The notes beneath the pieces were generated by a model. The model was not told where the DNA came from. It saw only the letters and a program-made list of their open reading frames with translations, and searched no databases. The position numbers and the translations under genes were made by a program. Source: a virus. From it: 23,969 bases of DNA. The stretch covers positions 1 to 23,969 of the IMG/VR virus record IMGVR_UViG_3300028920_000265; one strand, written 5' to 3'. Below, in pieces: positions 1 through 7,039 of the stretch. Every line of letters begins with the position of its first letter. The stretch's first letter is position 1.

Positions 1-198
1 AAAGGCGAGCCGGGAGCTGATGGAGAGCGCGGAGAGAAAGGCGAGCCGGGAGCTGATGGAGAGCGCGGAGAGAAAGGCGAGCCGGGAGCTGATGGAGAGC
101 GCGGAGAGAAAGGTGAGCCGGGAGCTGATGGGGAGCGCGGAGAGAAAGGTGAGCCGGGAGCTGATGGGGAGCGCGGAGAGAAAGGTGAGCCGGGACAG
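1..198 (+). repeat. Tandem 36-bp direct repeats encoding Gly-X-Y units
   Basis: Five full head-to-tail copies lie at 1-36, 37-72, 73-108, 109-144 and 145-180, with a partial copy at 181-198. The first three copies are identical. The last two differ by the same two substitutions (GGC to GGT, GGA to GGG). Copies extend to the window edge, so the array may be longer. The unit is exactly 12 codons, so copy-number changes keep the collagen frame. There are no spacers, so this is not a CRISPR array. Confidence 0.95.
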
Positions 199-663
199 GA
201 CGGCAAGAGCGTCACTGAAGAGGATGTTGAGAAGATGTTGGATGGTGTGATTTCTAAACATGTGTTGGATTTAGAACGGCGCACGAATGATATGGTACAG
301 AAAGCCGTTGATAGACTTGTTCAGCCAAAGGATGGAAAAGATGGAGAGGATGGAGCTCCGGGCGAGGATGGGGCAGATGGTTTTGGGTTTGATGATCTGG
401 ATGTAGTGCAGCTGGATGAGAAACGGCTTCAAATTGTTTTCACGAAAGGTGATCGCAGAAAGGAATTTGTTGTGGACATGCCCATCCTTATTGATCGAGG
501 AGTTTATAAACAAGGTATCACTTATACTAAAGGGGATGGAGTGACTTACGCTGGTTCTTTTTGGATTGCTCAAAAGAATAGCCCAAACCAAAAGCCGGGC
601 ACTGGGGAAGAATGGCGCTTGGCAGTTAAGCGGGGGCGCGATGCTAAGGAGCTTTCACAATGA
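1..663 (+). CDS. Collagen-like phage structural protein, 3' part (5' end outside window)
   Basis: The open frame runs from base 1 without a start, so the gene begins upstream. Its first 60 codons are five 12-residue Gly-X-Y units ([12 protein letters not shown]), then a partial sixth. A predicted helical stretch follows, then a second short Gly-X-Y run ([17 protein letters not shown], about codons 111-127). The C-terminal ~50 residues ([15 protein letters not shown]...SFWIA...[14 protein letters not shown]) resemble a small beta domain often found at the end of phage collagen-like proteins. Collagen-like phage proteins are usually virion fibres or capsid decorations, and the position just before the head-tail connector fits a head-associated role. 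The function is inferred. The ATG at 235 lies inside this frame and is probably not the true start. The stop overlaps the next start (ATGA). Confidence 0.85.
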   Translation, partial: KGEPGADGERGEKGEPGADGERGEKGEPGADGERGEKGEPGADGERGEKGEPGADGERGEKGEPGQDGKSVTEEDVEKMLDGVISKHVLDLERRTNDMVQKAVDRLVQPKDGKDGEDGAPGEDGADGFGFDDLDVVQLDEKRLQIVFTKGDRRKEFVVDMPILIDRGVYKQGITYTKGDGVTYAGSFWIAQKNSPNQKPGTGEEWRLAVKRGRDAKELSQ

Positions 664-1049
664 CTATGATTGTTACTCGTGCTCAGGCAGCTGCTCATCT
701 CCGGATTGATGATTCAACCGATGAGGCAGCTGATCTCGATTTGAAGATTCAGGCAGCCTCAGCAATTGTGCTGGATTATATCGAATGGACTCCAGATAGG
801 TATGTTGCTGCGACTGAAATTAATGAATTGGATTCTGATTATGAGATTGACTCGGATTGGGATGAAGATTGGGACTCAGATTGGTTGGGTGATGAGGATT
901 ATTTATTCACCTTAAAAGCAGCAACATTGTTGCTTGTGGGCGACATGCATAGATACCGGGATGGAGGCAGCCCGAATTATACTGAGGCATTCTTGCCTCC
1001 GGCGGTTCGCGCGCTGCTGTATCCGGTAAAGAGCTGGGGAACATATTGA
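660..1049 (+). CDS. Phage head-tail connector protein (gp6-like)
   Basis: A 129-residue protein whose N-terminus ([13 protein letters not shown] followed by [18 protein letters not shown]) matches the helical start of HK97 gp6-like connectors. Those proteins form a ring under the portal and join the head to the tail. The C-terminus ([17 protein letters not shown]) also fits the family. A strong ribosome site (AAGGAG, 646-651) precedes the ATG, which overlaps the previous stop. Unusual: residues ~57-80 form a very acidic Asp/Trp-rich insertion ([18 protein letters not shown]) that I do not associate with typical gp6 proteins. Family assignment is from motif recognition only. Confidence 0.75.
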   Translation: MTMIVTRAQAAAHLRIDDSTDEAADLDLKIQAASAIVLDYIEWTPDRYVAATEINELDSDYEIDSDWDEDWDSDWLGDEDYLFTLKAATLLLVGDMHRYRDGGSPNYTEAFLPPAVRALLYPVKSWGTY

Positions 1050-1591
1050 TGGTTGATATATTTTGTATAGCTTCTGGCCCAAGCTTGACCCAAGCTGATT
1101 GCGATCTTATCGCGCAGTCCGGGGCGAAGGTTTGCTGCGTTAATAATGCTTGGCAGATGTTTAATCGAATTGACTATTTGTATGCTGGAGATTTAAAGTG
1201 GTGGAAAGCGTATGCTGATCAGCTCACCATATCTATAGGAGAGAAATGGACTTGTGCCAAGTCAGCAGCAAAGAAGTTTGGGCTGAATCTCCACAAAGCT
1301 AATGGCCCATTTAATTCTGGAATGCGAGCTATTCAATGGGCCATCGAACAAGGATTTAAGTCAATTGCTTTGCTGGGATATGATTGCTCGATAAAGCTGG
1401 GGAGTCATTTCCATGGCGATCATACTTTTCCCAAAGCGCGCCAATTGACTAATCAAAAAGTGAGAAATTGGCATCTGCAGTTTTTGAAGGTGGAGAGACA
1501 AGCGTGTCGGGCAGGGGTGAAGGTTTACAACTGTAGCCGATACACGGAAATGGTGTGCTTCCCGCTAATGGATCTGGAGGAGGCGCTGTGA
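1049..1591 (+). CDS. GPSL-motif putative glycosyltransferase-like protein (DUF115 / GT42-like fold)
   Basis: A 180-residue protein. I chose the ATG at 1049, which overlaps the previous stop as TGATG; a TTG lies 3 nt upstream. Visible motifs in order: ASGPSL (residues 8-13), VNNAW (31-35), YAGD (45-48), FNSGMRA (88-94), LLGYD (108-112) and a His-rich HFHGDH (120-125). This order (nucleotide-binding GPSL loop, CN/VNN, SG..A helix, G-D strand, His) is that of Rossmann-like DUF115/MptE-type proteins and of GT42 sialyltransferases such as CstII. Such proteins are common in phage structural regions and usually unannotated. Transfer of a sugar is inferred; donor and acceptor are unknown. It is the first gene of a five-gene non-structural block inside the head-tail operon. 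Confidence 0.6.
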   Translation: MVDIFCIASGPSLTQADCDLIAQSGAKVCCVNNAWQMFNRIDYLYAGDLKWWKAYADQLTISIGEKWTCAKSAAKKFGLNLHKANGPFNSGMRAIQWAIEQGFKSIALLGYDCSIKLGSHFHGDHTFPKARQLTNQKVRNWHLQFLKVERQACRAGVKVYNCSRYTEMVCFPLMDLEEAL

Positions 1592-3021
1592 ATACAATTC
1601 AAGTTAAATCCTTGTGCAAGCATAAGTTCGGTGGAAAGAAACGTTTAAAGGGTTCCATATATGCTGTGAAGTCAAGACAGCTCAAATTTTTAGTGAAGAT
1701 AGGATGGGTTGAGGCAGTTGATGATGCTGTGTTTTTTGAGGAAGAGTTGAAGATGCTGAAACAACCCGTGCTAGAAAGCTCTTTCCTTCTCGGTGGTGGA
1801 CCAAGCATTTCCAATTTAGATTTGAGGGCGCTGGATGGGCAGCATGTTGTCGCGGTCAATCGTTCCTTTGAGACGTATCCATGTGATGAAATGTTCTTTG
1901 GGGATATGTCTTTTTTTGAAGAGTTTGGTGATAAGTTCATGGCGCTGGATTTTCCGAAAGTCACCGTGAAGCAGCAGCTCAAGGGTTTGCCTGGTATACG
2001 CGCGTTAAAGAAAAGTTCTAGTTGCAAAAAACTTCAGAGAACTCCGGGATGGCTCATTAGTAGTAATTCTGGGGTTATGGCGCTGAATTATCTTCTTCAG
2101 CGAGGCTGTAAGCTGGTTGTTTTGCTGGGGATGGACTTGCGTAAGATTGGTGGCCGCAAGCATCATCATGATGGCTACACTCATCCTTCTAAGCCTAAAT
2201 CTTGCAGGACGATGCTGGGCGAGTGGCGCGGGATTCGGAAACAGGCGTGGGAAAAATTTGATGCGGATATTATTCATGCGACTCCGGGGAGTGCGCTTGA
2301 TGAGGTTGAGTATTTACCATTGGAGGTTATTGTGGATGCAATTAAAACTAAAGATTATGTTGGCGGTTGGTGGTTACCAAAAGGCGAAAAACATTTTCGG
2401 ATGATGCTGGAGAAAAGTAAGCCTGCTCATGGACGGGCAACGTATCAATATCAGAAGCTTTCCCCGGCAGTGGCTCTTGTCAAGGATAAAAAAGGGATTG
2501 CGATTGATGTGGGATCGAATGTTGGGTTCTGGGCGTGGCATCTTGCGCGAGAGTTTGATCATGTTCATTGTTTTGAGCCTATTCCGATTCATAATGAATG
2601 TTTGAGGCTTAATTCGCAGGACGTGGAGAACATTAGTATTCATGAGGAAGCTCTGAGCGATAAGAAGTGCGAAGTTGAGCTGATTGTGTATGATGGGGAC
2701 TGCGGAGCCACGCACATTGATCAGAATTGTTCAAGACCGGGGGAGAAATTCACTAAGGTAAAATCTAAGTGTTGTACCCTTGATAGTTATAATTTCAAGA
2801 ATGTAAAGTTTCTGAAGATTGACTGTGAGGGGTTTGAATTGGCAGTTTTGAAGGGAGCAGAAAAGACTCTGCAAGAGAATAGTCCGGTGATTGTTGTGGA
2901 ACAGAAAAAGGAAAATGAGCGCTTTGGTTTACCATCCAAGGGCGCTGTTGAATATCTGAAGTCAATTGGGTATGTTGCCCGGCGCGTATTGGCTGGGGAT
3001 TACATTATGGAGAGAGAATAG
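1588..3021 (+). CDS. Three-part fusion: small phage domain + GPS-type transferase domain + FkbM methyltransferase
   Basis: A 477-residue protein starting at GTG 1588, which overlaps the previous TGA (GTGA) and sits behind a strong GGAGGAGG site. Residues ~1-45 (KG.IYAVKSRQLKFLVKIGWVE) resemble a small domain seen in phage head-region proteins. Residues ~64-250 carry a second GPSL-type domain: LGGGPSIS (68-75), AVNRSF, FFGDMSFFEEF, NSGVMALNYLL (~160), VVLLGMD (~175) and HHHDGYTH (~190). Residues ~300-470 are a class I SAM-dependent FkbM methyltransferase: IAIDVGSNVGFWAWHLA (motif I), CFEP, and KIDCEGFELAVLKGAEKTL, the FkbM hallmark. FkbM enzymes O-methylate sugars and related metabolites. The fusion suggests transfer and methyl capping of one glycan, which is inference. 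Confidence 0.75.
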   Translation: MNTIQVKSLCKHKFGGKKRLKGSIYAVKSRQLKFLVKIGWVEAVDDAVFFEEELKMLKQPVLESSFLLGGGPSISNLDLRALDGQHVVAVNRSFETYPCDEMFFGDMSFFEEFGDKFMALDFPKVTVKQQLKGLPGIRALKKSSSCKKLQRTPGWLISSNSGVMALNYLLQRGCKLVVLLGMDLRKIGGRKHHHDGYTHPSKPKSCRTMLGEWRGIRKQAWEKFDADIIHATPGSALDEVEYLPLEVIVDAIKTKDYVGGWWLPKGEKHFRMMLEKSKPAHGRATYQYQKLSPAVALVKDKKGIAIDVGSNVGFWAWHLAREFDHVHCFEPIPIHNECLRLNSQDVENISIHEEALSDKKCEVELIVYDGDCGATHIDQNCSRPGEKFTKVKSKCCTLDSYNFKNVKFLKIDCEGFELAVLKGAEKTLQENSPVIVVEQKKENERFGLPSKGAVEYLKSIGYVARRVLAGDYIMERE

Positions 3022-3024
3022 AAG

Positions 3025-3651
3025 ATGGTTATGGATGCGCGCGATGAGCTGAAAAAATATTTGATTGGCAAGACAATTTTAATTGTTGGGGGTGGGCCTG
3101 GTGCGGCATGTTGTTCCTCTTGCTGGTATAGTAAATTTGATATTATTGTTCGATGCAATAATTATCAAAAATCCTGCAATGCGCGGACAGACATCTTTGT
3201 TTCATATTTCGGGGAGAACATAACAAAAAGCAAGGAGGAGCTGATTGCTGATGGAGTAAAATTTGCTGTTTGTAATTGTCCGAATGCTGACATGAGTGAA
3301 GAATTGAATAAGAGCCCAGGCCAACAGAAAGATTTTCACTGGATATATGAATTTAGAAAAGATTGGTGGTTCTGTCCTGTTGTTGGTTTGACTAAAGAAG
3401 AATTGGTTACTCAGGTGGGTTTGCTTGATGGATATATGCCGTCAGTTGGATTATCAGCCGTCTTGTTTTTTGAGCAATTTTGCTCGCCTGTAAATATAAT
3501 TGGCTTTGATTGTTTCGAGTCTGGGTTGCACGATTTGAATAAAAAATGGGATCGGTCTGGTGAACATAATCCCCAGAGAGAAAAGCAATTATTAAAAAAA
3601 TTGGAACAAAGCGGTAAACTTATATGGCATGCGAAAGGAAAGGGATGGTGA
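3025..3651 (+). CDS. Putative sialyltransferase-like (GT29/GT42-type) glycosyltransferase
   Basis: A 208-residue protein; ATG at 3025 (or 3031) follows GGAGAGAGAA. Motifs: ILIVGGGPGA (residues 18-27), a probable nucleotide-binding turn; IIVRCNNYQKS (40-50); RTDIFVSYFGE (54-64); MPSVGLSAVLFFEQF (138-152); and NIIGFDCFESGLHD (157-170). The order GGGP, RCN, TD-aromatic, SxGxxA, G(F/I)D corresponds to the sialyltransferase motif order of GT29 and GT42 enzymes (CstII reads GNGPSL, FRCNQF, TSGVYM, LSGID). It is cysteine-rich (CCSSCW near residue 30). It is the third protein of this type in a row, although divergent from the first two. Activity and sugar are not established. It overlaps the next gene by a few bases. 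Confidence 0.55.
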   Translation: MVMDARDELKKYLIGKTILIVGGGPGAACCSSCWYSKFDIIVRCNNYQKSCNARTDIFVSYFGENITKSKEELIADGVKFAVCNCPNADMSEELNKSPGQQKDFHWIYEFRKDWWFCPVVGLTKEELVTQVGLLDGYMPSVGLSAVLFFEQFCSPVNIIGFDCFESGLHDLNKKWDRSGEHNPQREKQLLKKLEQSGKLIWHAKGKGW

Positions 3652-4193
3652 ACATGAAAAATAGAATGTCTATGGTTTATGTTCAAGAGCATACAGATCA
3701 TTCTTTGATAGTAGCGGAAATTGGGGTGTGGGCAGGGGACAATGCTCAGCGTCTGATGGGGCTGAATCTGGATCGTCTTTTCCTGATTGATTCTTACAAA
3801 GAATATGCTCGCCACGATCAAAAAGAATTAGATGAAGTTATGCATGCTGCTTTGCCAAAAATTGCGTCACATCCGAATGCTTATAAAACTAGTTTCATCA
3901 GAATGGAATCTGTTGAGGCTGCTGAGTTGTTTCTGGATGAATATTTTGATTATATTTATATTGATGGTAATCACACGCTGGATGCTGTGTCAAAGGATTT
4001 GGAAGCGTGGTGGCCAAAGGTGAAGCCTGGAGGATATTTTGCCGGGCATGATTACAGCTCGAGCATTGGAGTGATGCGAGCTGTTGAAACTTTTTGTGAA
4101 AAGTATGGGCTTGATTTTCAGTCTTGGGCTCCTCCGAGAACAGAGGATGGCCCAGAACATCTCGCGGATTGGCTTATCAGGAAGGCTGATTAA
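3645..4193 (+). CDS. Class I SAM-dependent methyltransferase (Methyltransf_24-like)
   Basis: The start is ambiguous: ATG at 3645 (182 aa) or 3654, both behind AAAGGAAAGGG (3634-3644); the in-frame ATG at 3624 has no such site. Numbered from 3645, VAEIGVWAGDNAQRL (23-37) is the SAM-binding glycine loop, FLIDSY (46-51) is the motif II acidic strand, and DYIYIDGNHTLDAVSKDL (102-119) plus KPGGYFAGHDY (127-137) are the motif IV/V pattern of the Methyltransf_24 family. That family often sits in glycan biosynthesis clusters and methylates sugars or small molecules. The gene ends directly against the next start (TAAATG). With the FkbM domain upstream it gives the block two distinct methyltransferases. 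Substrate unknown. Confidence 0.75.
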   Translation: MVNMKNRMSMVYVQEHTDHSLIVAEIGVWAGDNAQRLMGLNLDRLFLIDSYKEYARHDQKELDEVMHAALPKIASHPNAYKTSFIRMESVEAAELFLDEYFDYIYIDGNHTLDAVSKDLEAWWPKVKPGGYFAGHDYSSSIGVMRAVETFCEKYGLDFQSWAPPRTEDGPEHLADWLIRKAD

Positions 4194-4982
4194 ATGGGAC
4201 TTGGCGATGAAATAATGGCGATGGGCGAAGCAGAAGCGCTGTATGAAGTTACAGGTAGGCCAGTAGCTATTTGCGACAAAAACAATCGACCGCGCTGGCA
4301 CAAAGCGTGGAGAAATAATCCCGCGGTCAGCAGGGAGTTGAGAAGTGGTATTGATTCTATTATCAATTGCCCTGGTCAAAGGTCATACATCAAACAATGG
4401 AAACATTCTCCGCGTCGAACTGAGTTCAACCTGGATCATCGCGCAAGGGCTGGGAAGATTTATCTCACTGTTGAGGAGGAGTGTACAGTGCGTGCGTTGG
4501 TGCCGGAAGGGGAGTTTGTAATTATTGAACCAGCAACTCGGGTGAGTGTCAAAAGTAGTCGAAACAAGGATTGGGGTATGGAACGCTGGGCAGAGGTTAT
4601 TCGTGATTTTCCGGTTCCTGTGTATCAATTTGATATTGGAGATGAGACGCCTTTACTGGAAAGTGTTGGTATAATTTATTCAAATGATTTTCGGATATCA
4701 GTAGGAATAATAAAATTTGCTGTTTTGGTTTTGACTATTGATGGAGGTATGCACCATTTTGCAGCGAGCATGGGAACGGATGCTGTGGTGGTATTTGGTG
4801 GATTCTGTGATCCTAAAATAACTGGGTATAATTCTCATGCAAATTTTTACTCTGATATTGATGGGAGTCCATGCGGGCGTTATGATCCCTGCTCTCATTG
4901 TAAGGAAGCGATGGCGCTGATAACGCCTGAACAGGTACGCGCTGAAGCGCTGAAGAGATTGGAGGGGATTCGTGTCGCTTGA
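4194..4982 (+). CDS. Short GT9-family (heptosyltransferase-like) glycosyltransferase
   Basis: A 262-residue protein whose start abuts the previous stop. MGLGDEIMAMGEAEAL (1-16) matches the N-terminal G-x-GDxI loop of GT9 proteins. RVSVKSSRNKDWGMERWAEV (116-135) is the donor-site K/R-x-W..ERW segment. TIDGGMHHFAASMGTDAVVVFG (181-202) is the D(S/G)G..H.A...G...V..FG signature of ADP-heptose:LPS heptosyltransferases. A C-terminal cysteine pattern (C227, C233, C236) recalls the C..C motif near the end of many heptosyltransferases. At 262 residues it is shorter than typical GT9 enzymes (~320-350), with a compressed acceptor half. In bacteria GT9 enzymes add heptose to LPS core; here the acceptor is unknown. 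Last gene of the inserted block; it overlaps the head-tail joining gene by 11 nt. Confidence 0.7.
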   Translation: MGLGDEIMAMGEAEALYEVTGRPVAICDKNNRPRWHKAWRNNPAVSRELRSGIDSIINCPGQRSYIKQWKHSPRRTEFNLDHRARAGKIYLTVEEECTVRALVPEGEFVIIEPATRVSVKSSRNKDWGMERWAEVIRDFPVPVYQFDIGDETPLLESVGIIYSNDFRISVGIIKFAVLVLTIDGGMHHFAASMGTDAVVVFGGFCDPKITGYNSHANFYSDIDGSPCGRYDPCSHCKEAMALITPEQVRAEALKRLEGIRVA

Positions 4983-5307
4983 TTCGGGAAAACTGAGACA
5001 CAGGTTGCAGATTCTGACTCTGACGGCAGAGCAGAATTCTGATGGAGAAATGGTTGAGACTTGGGATGAGCTTGATACGGTGTGGGGGTCATTTGAACCT
5101 TATAGTACTAAGGATGTTTTGCTGGCTCGGAGCGCGCAGGAACAGTCTTCAGCACGTGCTGTTATTCGGTATCGTGATGATGTGACTTCAGCTGAGCGTG
5201 TGTCTTTTCGGAGTCGGTTGTATAAGATTGATGGGCCACCTTTGCCTGATCCGGAGAGTGGGACTGAATATTTGACATTAATGCTTGCGGAGATAGCGAA
5301 TGTTTGA
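4972..5307 (+). CDS. Phage head-tail joining protein (Phage_H_T_join / SPP1 gp16-like)
   Basis: A 111-residue protein starting at GTG 4972 with GGAGGGG just upstream, inside the 3' end of the GT9-like gene. The pattern LRHRLQILTL...DGEMVETWDELDTVWGSFEP...R..IRYRDDVTSAERVSFRSRLYKIDG is the standard beta-barrel head-tail adaptor/closure family (Phage_H_T_join). These proteins form the last ring of the connector, where the tail docks. It should sit next to the gp6-like connector but is separated from it here by 3.9 kb of sugar and methyl transfer genes. It overlaps the next gene by 8 nt. Confidence 0.88.
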   Translation: MSLDSGKLRHRLQILTLTAEQNSDGEMVETWDELDTVWGSFEPYSTKDVLLARSAQEQSSARAVIRYRDDVTSAERVSFRSRLYKIDGPPLPDPESGTEYLTLMLAEIANV

Positions 5308-5803
5308 TGTTGCGCACACGATGGAAGGAACAGCCCTTGTTGTCCGCGCTGCGAAAGAGCTGGGGCATGAAGTCAGTTACAAGGGTGGAAGGGCTGCTCT
5401 GCGTAAAGCTGCTAAGTTGGTCGCAGAGGCTGTCAAAAGAAATGCGCAGAGGCTGGATGATCCAGCTACAGCAAATAAGATTTCTGAAAATGTCGCAATT
5501 CGCTGGAGCTCAAAGAAGTTTAAACGCTCCGGTGATTTAATGTTTCGGGTTGGGTTGCTTGGGGGCGCTAAATCTAAGGCTGCTGGAGGTGAACTTCCGG
5601 GCAAAGGCAAGGGCAATCCGGGTGGTGATACGTGGTATTGGCGTTTGCTGGAATTTGGTACACGCAAATTGCAGGCTCATCCGTTCATGCGTCCAGCATT
5701 GGAGCGGAATACACAAGCAGCTACAGCAGAATTTGTCAAGCATTTTAAGGGAGCGATTGCGCGCGCCGTGAAGAGAGCGCAGAAGCAGAAAGGAGAAAAA
5801 TGA
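5300..5803 (+). CDS. HK97 gp10-like tail component / neck protein
   Basis: A 167-residue basic protein. The helical N-terminus (RAALRKAAKLVAEAVKRNAQRLDDP) and the C-terminal core (WYWRLLEFGTRKLQAHPFMRPALERN, residues ~112-137) are the signature of the HK97 gp10 family: an aromatic-rich strand, E-x-G-T, and HPFMRPAL. The family acts in tail completion and neck assembly. A Gly/Lys-rich loop (~88-110) precedes the core. The C-terminus is highly basic. ATGA overlap with the next gene shows translational coupling. Confidence 0.87.
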   Translation: MFDVAHTMEGTALVVRAAKELGHEVSYKGGRAALRKAAKLVAEAVKRNAQRLDDPATANKISENVAIRWSSKKFKRSGDLMFRVGLLGGAKSKAAGGELPGKGKGNPGGDTWYWRLLEFGTRKLQAHPFMRPALERNTQAATAEFVKHFKGAIARAVKRAQKQKGEK

Positions 5804-6162
5804 ATCCACCGATTTTCACTATTGCGGCTGCAGCCTCCACGGTAACAGCATTGCTGGGTGCTGATCCTGTTCGTTTTTTTCCGTTTGGGGAAGCGCCTGA
5901 TGTGACAGAGATGCCGTATGCTGTCTGGCAGACGGTCTCAGGAAGTCCTGAAAATTATTTGGCTGGAGTTCCAAGCATAGATAGCTGGTTGGTACAGGTA
6001 GATATTTATGCGAAGCGTGGTACCACTGCGCGCACTGTAGCTGAAGCGTTAAGAGACGCAATTGAGTCGGAAGCATATATCACTGCGTGGCGCGGTGAGA
6101 GGAAAGAAGGAGATAATATTTTTCAATATTCATTTGATGTCGAATTTTTAACTGAAAGATAG
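5800..6162 (+). CDS. Tail terminator / tail completion protein (DUF3168-like)
   Basis: A 120-residue protein. PPIFTIAAAASTVTALLGADPVRFFPFGEAPD..EMPYAVWQTVSGSPENYL, followed by DSWLVQVDIYAKRGTTARTVAEALRDAIE, matches the DUF3168/gpU-like tail terminator family, which caps the tail tube and mates it to the head. A strong GAAAGGAG site precedes the ATG. Length and position (after gp10-like, before the tail tube) are as expected. After its stop comes a 29-nt gap, one of the few non-overlapping junctions in this operon. Confidence 0.8.
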   Translation: MNPPIFTIAAAASTVTALLGADPVRFFPFGEAPDVTEMPYAVWQTVSGSPENYLAGVPSIDSWLVQVDIYAKRGTTARTVAEALRDAIESEAYITAWRGERKEGDNIFQYSFDVEFLTER

Positions 6163-6191
6163 ATGCTGGCTTTTCTTATAAGGAGATAATC

Positions 6192-6668
6192 ATGGGAGCC
6201 AAGTTGACTAAGGGAACGCAGATTTATTTTATTGATCCGGAAGATGACGGTGTGACTGAGATTACGGAAGTCACAGGTTTCAACCCTGGCGGAGCACCGT
6301 CAGATCAGATTGAAGTCACCGCATTGGACGATGATGCAAAGGAGTTTATGCGTGGTATGCGCACTCCGGGCGTAGCAACCATTGAGATCAATCCTGATCC
6401 TGGAAATGCGTCTCATTCTCGTCTGCACGAATTGTTTCTGGATGACACCGTGGAGTCCGTTCCCTTTTGTGTGGGATGGTCTGACGGTACAGCCGAACCC
6501 AGTGCTGATTCTGATGGAGCGTTTGATCAGACAGCTGTGGCGAGGACAATGTATTATTTCGATGGCTACATCGCTGACTTTCCGTTTGATTTCAGCATCA
6601 ATGCCGTTGTCAAATCCACCATCTCAATTCAGCGCACAGGTGAGGCCACTTGGGTTGAGACTACATAA
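6192..6668 (+). CDS. Major tail tube protein
   Basis: A 158-residue acidic protein with a strong ribosome site (AAGGAG ending 6 nt before the ATG), as expected for an abundantly made tube subunit. Sequence features: KGTQIYFID, EVTGFNPGGAPSDQIEVTALDDDAKEFMRGM and a C-terminal DGYIADFPFDFSINAVVKSTISIQRTG. These are typical of lambda gpV-type tail tube proteins (TDQIDVT.LDS.a.EF..G and a final beta strand ending near I..SG). It polymerises as hexameric rings around the tape measure. The position directly before the G/GT chaperones supports this. The stop overlaps the next start (TAATG). Confidence 0.87.
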   Translation: MGAKLTKGTQIYFIDPEDDGVTEITEVTGFNPGGAPSDQIEVTALDDDAKEFMRGMRTPGVATIEINPDPGNASHSRLHELFLDDTVESVPFCVGWSDGTAEPSADSDGAFDQTAVARTMYYFDGYIADFPFDFSINAVVKSTISIQRTGEATWVETT

Positions 6669-7039
6669 TGGTAGATGAACTGTCAATTGATGGTCTGACT
6701 AAGATGGGCGCGTTTACGGGCGCGCCTGTCAAAAAAACCATCACATGGAAAAAAGATGATGAAGAGTTCTCGGCCGTTGTTCACGTCCGGATGCTTAGTT
6801 ATCACAGCACTGTCGCGGAGTTGAATGCATTCTCAGATGGACACGCAGATGCCGTGGCCGGGAGGATTGCCGCTTGTATCTGTGATGCGAAGGCCAAGCC
6901 CATTTTTACTCCAGAAGACATTACCGGGGAAGCTGACCCTGAGCGTGGCCCACTTGATGGGAATTTGACTATTGCGTTGCTGACTGCTATCGCACAAGTC
7001 AACCGCTTGGGGGGATCGCAGCCGGAGCCCAAGAACTAA
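6668..7039 (+). CDS. Tail assembly chaperone, zero-frame product (lambda gpG-like)
   Basis: A 123-residue protein between the tail tube and tape measure genes, exactly where lambda-type tail assembly chaperones lie. It has an N-terminal domain with KKTITWKKDDEEFSAVVHVRML and a helical C-terminus ending at TAA 7037-7039. In lambda, gpG binds the tape measure and recruits tube subunits. Codons 115-116 contain the slippery run, so this is the un-shifted, more abundant form. The family is assigned by position, size and frameshift architecture rather than strong sequence motifs. Confidence 0.75.
   Translation: MVDELSIDGLTKMGAFTGAPVKKTITWKKDDEEFSAVVHVRMLSYHSTVAELNAFSDGHADAVAGRIAACICDAKAKPIFTPEDITGEADPERGPLDGNLTIALLTAIAQVNRLGGSQPEPKN

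Noticed and set aside
1-198. Possible CRISPR array because of 36-bp direct repeats
   Set aside because: Repeats are directly joined with no spacers and are in frame with a collagen-like protein.
20-250. A 76-residue ORF of repeated [12 protein letters not shown] units
   Set aside because: It is a shifted-frame reading of the 36-bp repeats. The frame starting at base 1 gives Gly-X-Y collagen units and continues into the rest of the gene.
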